Assembly (NCBI GenBank): GCA_031296915.1
Contig: JAVDPC010000008.1
Span: 62,001 to 126,000 of the forward strand
Direction of reading: 5' to 3'
Length of the DNA: 64,000 nt
From: Cerasicoccus frondis
GTDB taxonomy: Bacteria > Verrucomicrobiota > Verrucomicrobiia > Opitutales > Cerasicoccaceae
Shown here: positions 62,431 through 64,000 of the stretch, piece after piece
Layout: the number at the start of each line of letters is the position of its first letter
Position numbering within the stretch: position 1 is the first letter of the stretch
Translations under genes and position numbers: made by a program
The notes under the pieces: model-generated
Told to the model about the DNA's origin: nothing
The model's input: only the letters and a program-made list of their open reading frames with translations
Database searches by the model: none

Positions 62431-64000
62431 CTATTGGGTCAGTCGGAGCCGGCCCCATGATTGGACTCCATCAAGCAGCCCATTCTCTTTGGCGCGTGGC
62501 CAAGCATAGTTGGTTGCCTGTGTGTCTGAAGCGCCCAGTTGCTTTACCGCTAATCCTGCGGCGATTTCAGAACCTGCCTTCAAATTACTAAGTTTCAGTG
62601 CATCTGCTGGAATAAATGCCATTACCACATACCCATCCGCTTGTGGCAGTATTTGGGTTTTGACGCGCTTATCATCGCGTATGGTTTCACGGATCGCATC
62701 ACTGCGTTTCCATTCACCGGCACTGATGGTCCATTCGTCACCCTGCTTTACTGGAACGAAGTAGAAATGGTGGGAATAGCTGGTCCAGCCAGTTGAAGAG
62801 TTGGGTTCTGTATCCAGCAGTAACTCGATGTTTGAACCATCCCAGAAATTGATCGGATTGCCTTCCTTCAAGTTTGGACTCGGAAGTTTGACCGCTAACG
62901 CTAAGCCGCCTTCCGACCACGCGAACTTCGCTTGTAGTTTCTGCTCCTGAGGGGCGACAAAGTAGGCTGAATTCATAATGCCGTCATCCGGCCATTGCGT
63001 GATAAAAGGATCATTTGCATCGAGTGGTGCATCGGGCACCTCGAAGACCATCGGACGCAATGTGACCTTTTGCTGAATACCTGAGTCCGTTGTCAGCGAA
63101 ACAGTGCAGGGGCCGCTTTGGCTCTCGGGAATGTAGACTTCAATTTCTCGTGTAGCTCCTGGCGCTAAAGTGAATTGGCCAGGTTGAAATTTAATCATAT
63201 CATTCGCCGCTGATGTCGTCCATTGAAGCGTTTCATCAGCGGTGCTGGTTACCGTAATGCGCTGGGTTGCCCCAGCGGTGTAAGGCTCTGTTTCTACCGC
63301 CAGCACCGGCGTGACTTCGAGTATAAGCGCAAAGCTCTTGGTCCATTCAGGTGTTTCGACGGATAGAATTATTGGGTGTTCGCCGGTTGGGGCGGTGTTA
63401 TTCAACTTCAGCGAAAGGTGGTCTGCAACGGTTTCGGGTGGAAGGTCGCGCCATGTTAACTTTGCTCCTGCGGGCATGGAAATCTCCAGTGTCTGCGAGC
63501 CGCCTGGTTGGATTTCAAGAACGCTCGGACTTACCAATTCAGTTGCGAGCATGCTGTCCCAACTCGAGGGAATCTCGCTGAGATGAAAGTAATGAACTTC
63601 AGGTCCAAGCGCCTCGGGGCTCGTGGTGTTGCCGAACATATCGTAGACTGCAGTCGCCTTCTGCAAGTAGGCGGGGACTGCGATGCTTTTGCTGACTGTC
63701 CAAGCGACGAGGACATAGCCGCCCTCATCTTTCTTCAGCACCAAACACCAAGCATCGGTATCTCCGGCGTCGATGCGGCCTAGCATGGTTGCGGCTGCGG
63801 TTTCGCGTGAAAGAGCGGCCATGGCTGCGGCTGATGGCCGCAAGTGGCCTTTCAAATCATAGAGTCCGCATGAGCCAAACTTCTGGGTAGAGCCGCGCAC
63901 ATCACGGTCGAAATACCAGAAGACTTTATCCGTTCCAGACCAGCGAGCCGTTAGATACACGCGTGGTAAATACGTAGCCTGTAGCTCCAGGCCAACGGCA
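62431..64000 (-). CDS. Partial glycoside hydrolase with Ig-like and CBM9-like C-terminal domains (N-terminus beyond window)
   Basis: The frame is open to the right edge of the window; the GTG at 63960 is internal, because the 13 codons before it continue the same protein (VGLELQATYLPRVYLTARW). The visible 522 residues start with the end of a TIM barrel (DKVFWYFDRDVRGST... LKGHLRPSAAAMAALSR, as in GH39/GH5-like enzymes), then two beta-sandwich domains (about 170-330) and a CBM9-like domain at the end (FAWSEGGLALAVKLPSPN, WDGSNIELLLDTEPNSSTGW, GYVVMAFIPADALKL). It is probably secreted. It lies 74 bp upstream of the LacI regulator 2 gene on the same strand, so the two may be co-transcribed. Confidence 0.7.
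   Translation of the reverse strand, partial: AVGLELQATYLPRVYLTARWSGTDKVFWYFDRDVRGSTQKFGSCGLYDLKGHLRPSAAAMAALSRETAAATMLGRIDAGDTDAWCLVLKKDEGGYVLVAWTVSKSIAVPAYLQKATAVYDMFGNTTSPEALGPEVHYFHLSEIPSSWDSMLATELVSPSVLEIQPGGSQTLEISMPAGAKLTWRDLPPETVADHLSLKLNNTAPTGEHPIILSVETPEWTKSFALILEVTPVLAVETEPYTAGATQRITVTSTADETLQWTTSAANDMIKFQPGQFTLAPGATREIEVYIPESQSGPCTVSLTTDSGIQQKVTLRPMVFEVPDAPLDANDPFITQWPDDGIMNSAYFVAPQEQKLQAKFAWSEGGLALAVKLPSPNLKEGNPINFWDGSNIELLLDTEPNSSTGWTSYSHHFYFVPVKQGDEWTISAGEWKRSDAIRETIRDDKRVKTQILPQADGYVVMAFIPADALKLSNLKAGSEIAAGLAVKQLGASDTQATNYAWPRAKENGLLDGVQSWGRLRLTQ

Overview
The window looks like a chromosomal piece of a Verrucomicrobiota bacterium, probably from the marine Opitutales/Puniceicoccaceae side. 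The support is two PEP-CTERM exoproteins (C-terminal Pro-Glu-Pro, hydrophobic stretch, Arg-rich tail), SD-poor C/A-rich leaders, two giant pseudopilin-like proteins of a type common in that phylum, sulfatase and lyase genes, and a GSII-type glutamine synthetase. This is inference from protein families; there is no rRNA in the window.

Layout. (1) 1-22 kb is a polysaccharide-utilisation region. It starts with the tail of a BNR-4-like protein, then two tandem FAD-dependent oxidoreductases divergent from an AraC regulator, a PEP-CTERM beta-repeat protein plus a secreted CBM-like protein, and a LacI regulator divergent from a hydroxyacid dehydrogenase / heparinase-II/III-like lyase / Na+ symporter operon. 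A five-gene minus-strand operon follows: polysaccharide lyase with two LamG-like modules, GH37, acetyl-xylan-esterase-like, giant GspK-like pseudopilin, small secreted partner. (2) 22-40.5 kb is ordinary genome: TauE/SafE permease, M42 peptidase, orphan Fe-type ABC permease, TPR + DUF3142 pair, thioredoxin, CPA2 antiporter, LysM lipoprotein, cysteine desulfurase, Na/Ca antiporter, glutamine synthetase with a sigma-54-like promoter, kinase-like/PP2C pair, valine-pyruvate aminotransferase and tRNA-Arg(ACG). (3) 40.5-42.3 kb is an integrative-element remnant beside the tRNA, with arm-type repeats and small minus-strand orphan genes. It ends abruptly inside a multidomain esterase gene that has lost its 5' part. 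(4) 42.3-64 kb is a second polysaccharide region: truncated esterase with K319/PKD-like repeats, GH43, a second small-partner/giant-pseudopilin pair, GH42, sulfatase, a PEP-CTERM protein, a large secreted GH39/GH5-like glycosidase with CBM6, a second LacI regulator, and a partial glycosidase/CBM9 protein running off the right edge.

How it works together. I found six copies of an 18-bp imperfect palindrome (TGCTCAA-N4-TTGAGCA). All are intergenic, about 30-100 bp upstream of genes in both polysaccharide regions, including the LacI gene's own promoter. This suggests one LacI-type regulon that ties together two loci 30 kb apart. Locus 1 reads as depolymerisation of an acetylated, uronate-containing polymer (endolyase, esterase, heparinase-like lyase, uptake by symporter, reduction by dehydrogenase). 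Locus 2 reads as attack on a sulfated galactose/pentose-containing glycan. Each locus carries a homologous 'giant GspK-like pseudopilin + small secreted protein' pair, which is the most interesting candidate for an under-described system. No CRISPR array, rRNA or complete insertion sequence was seen.
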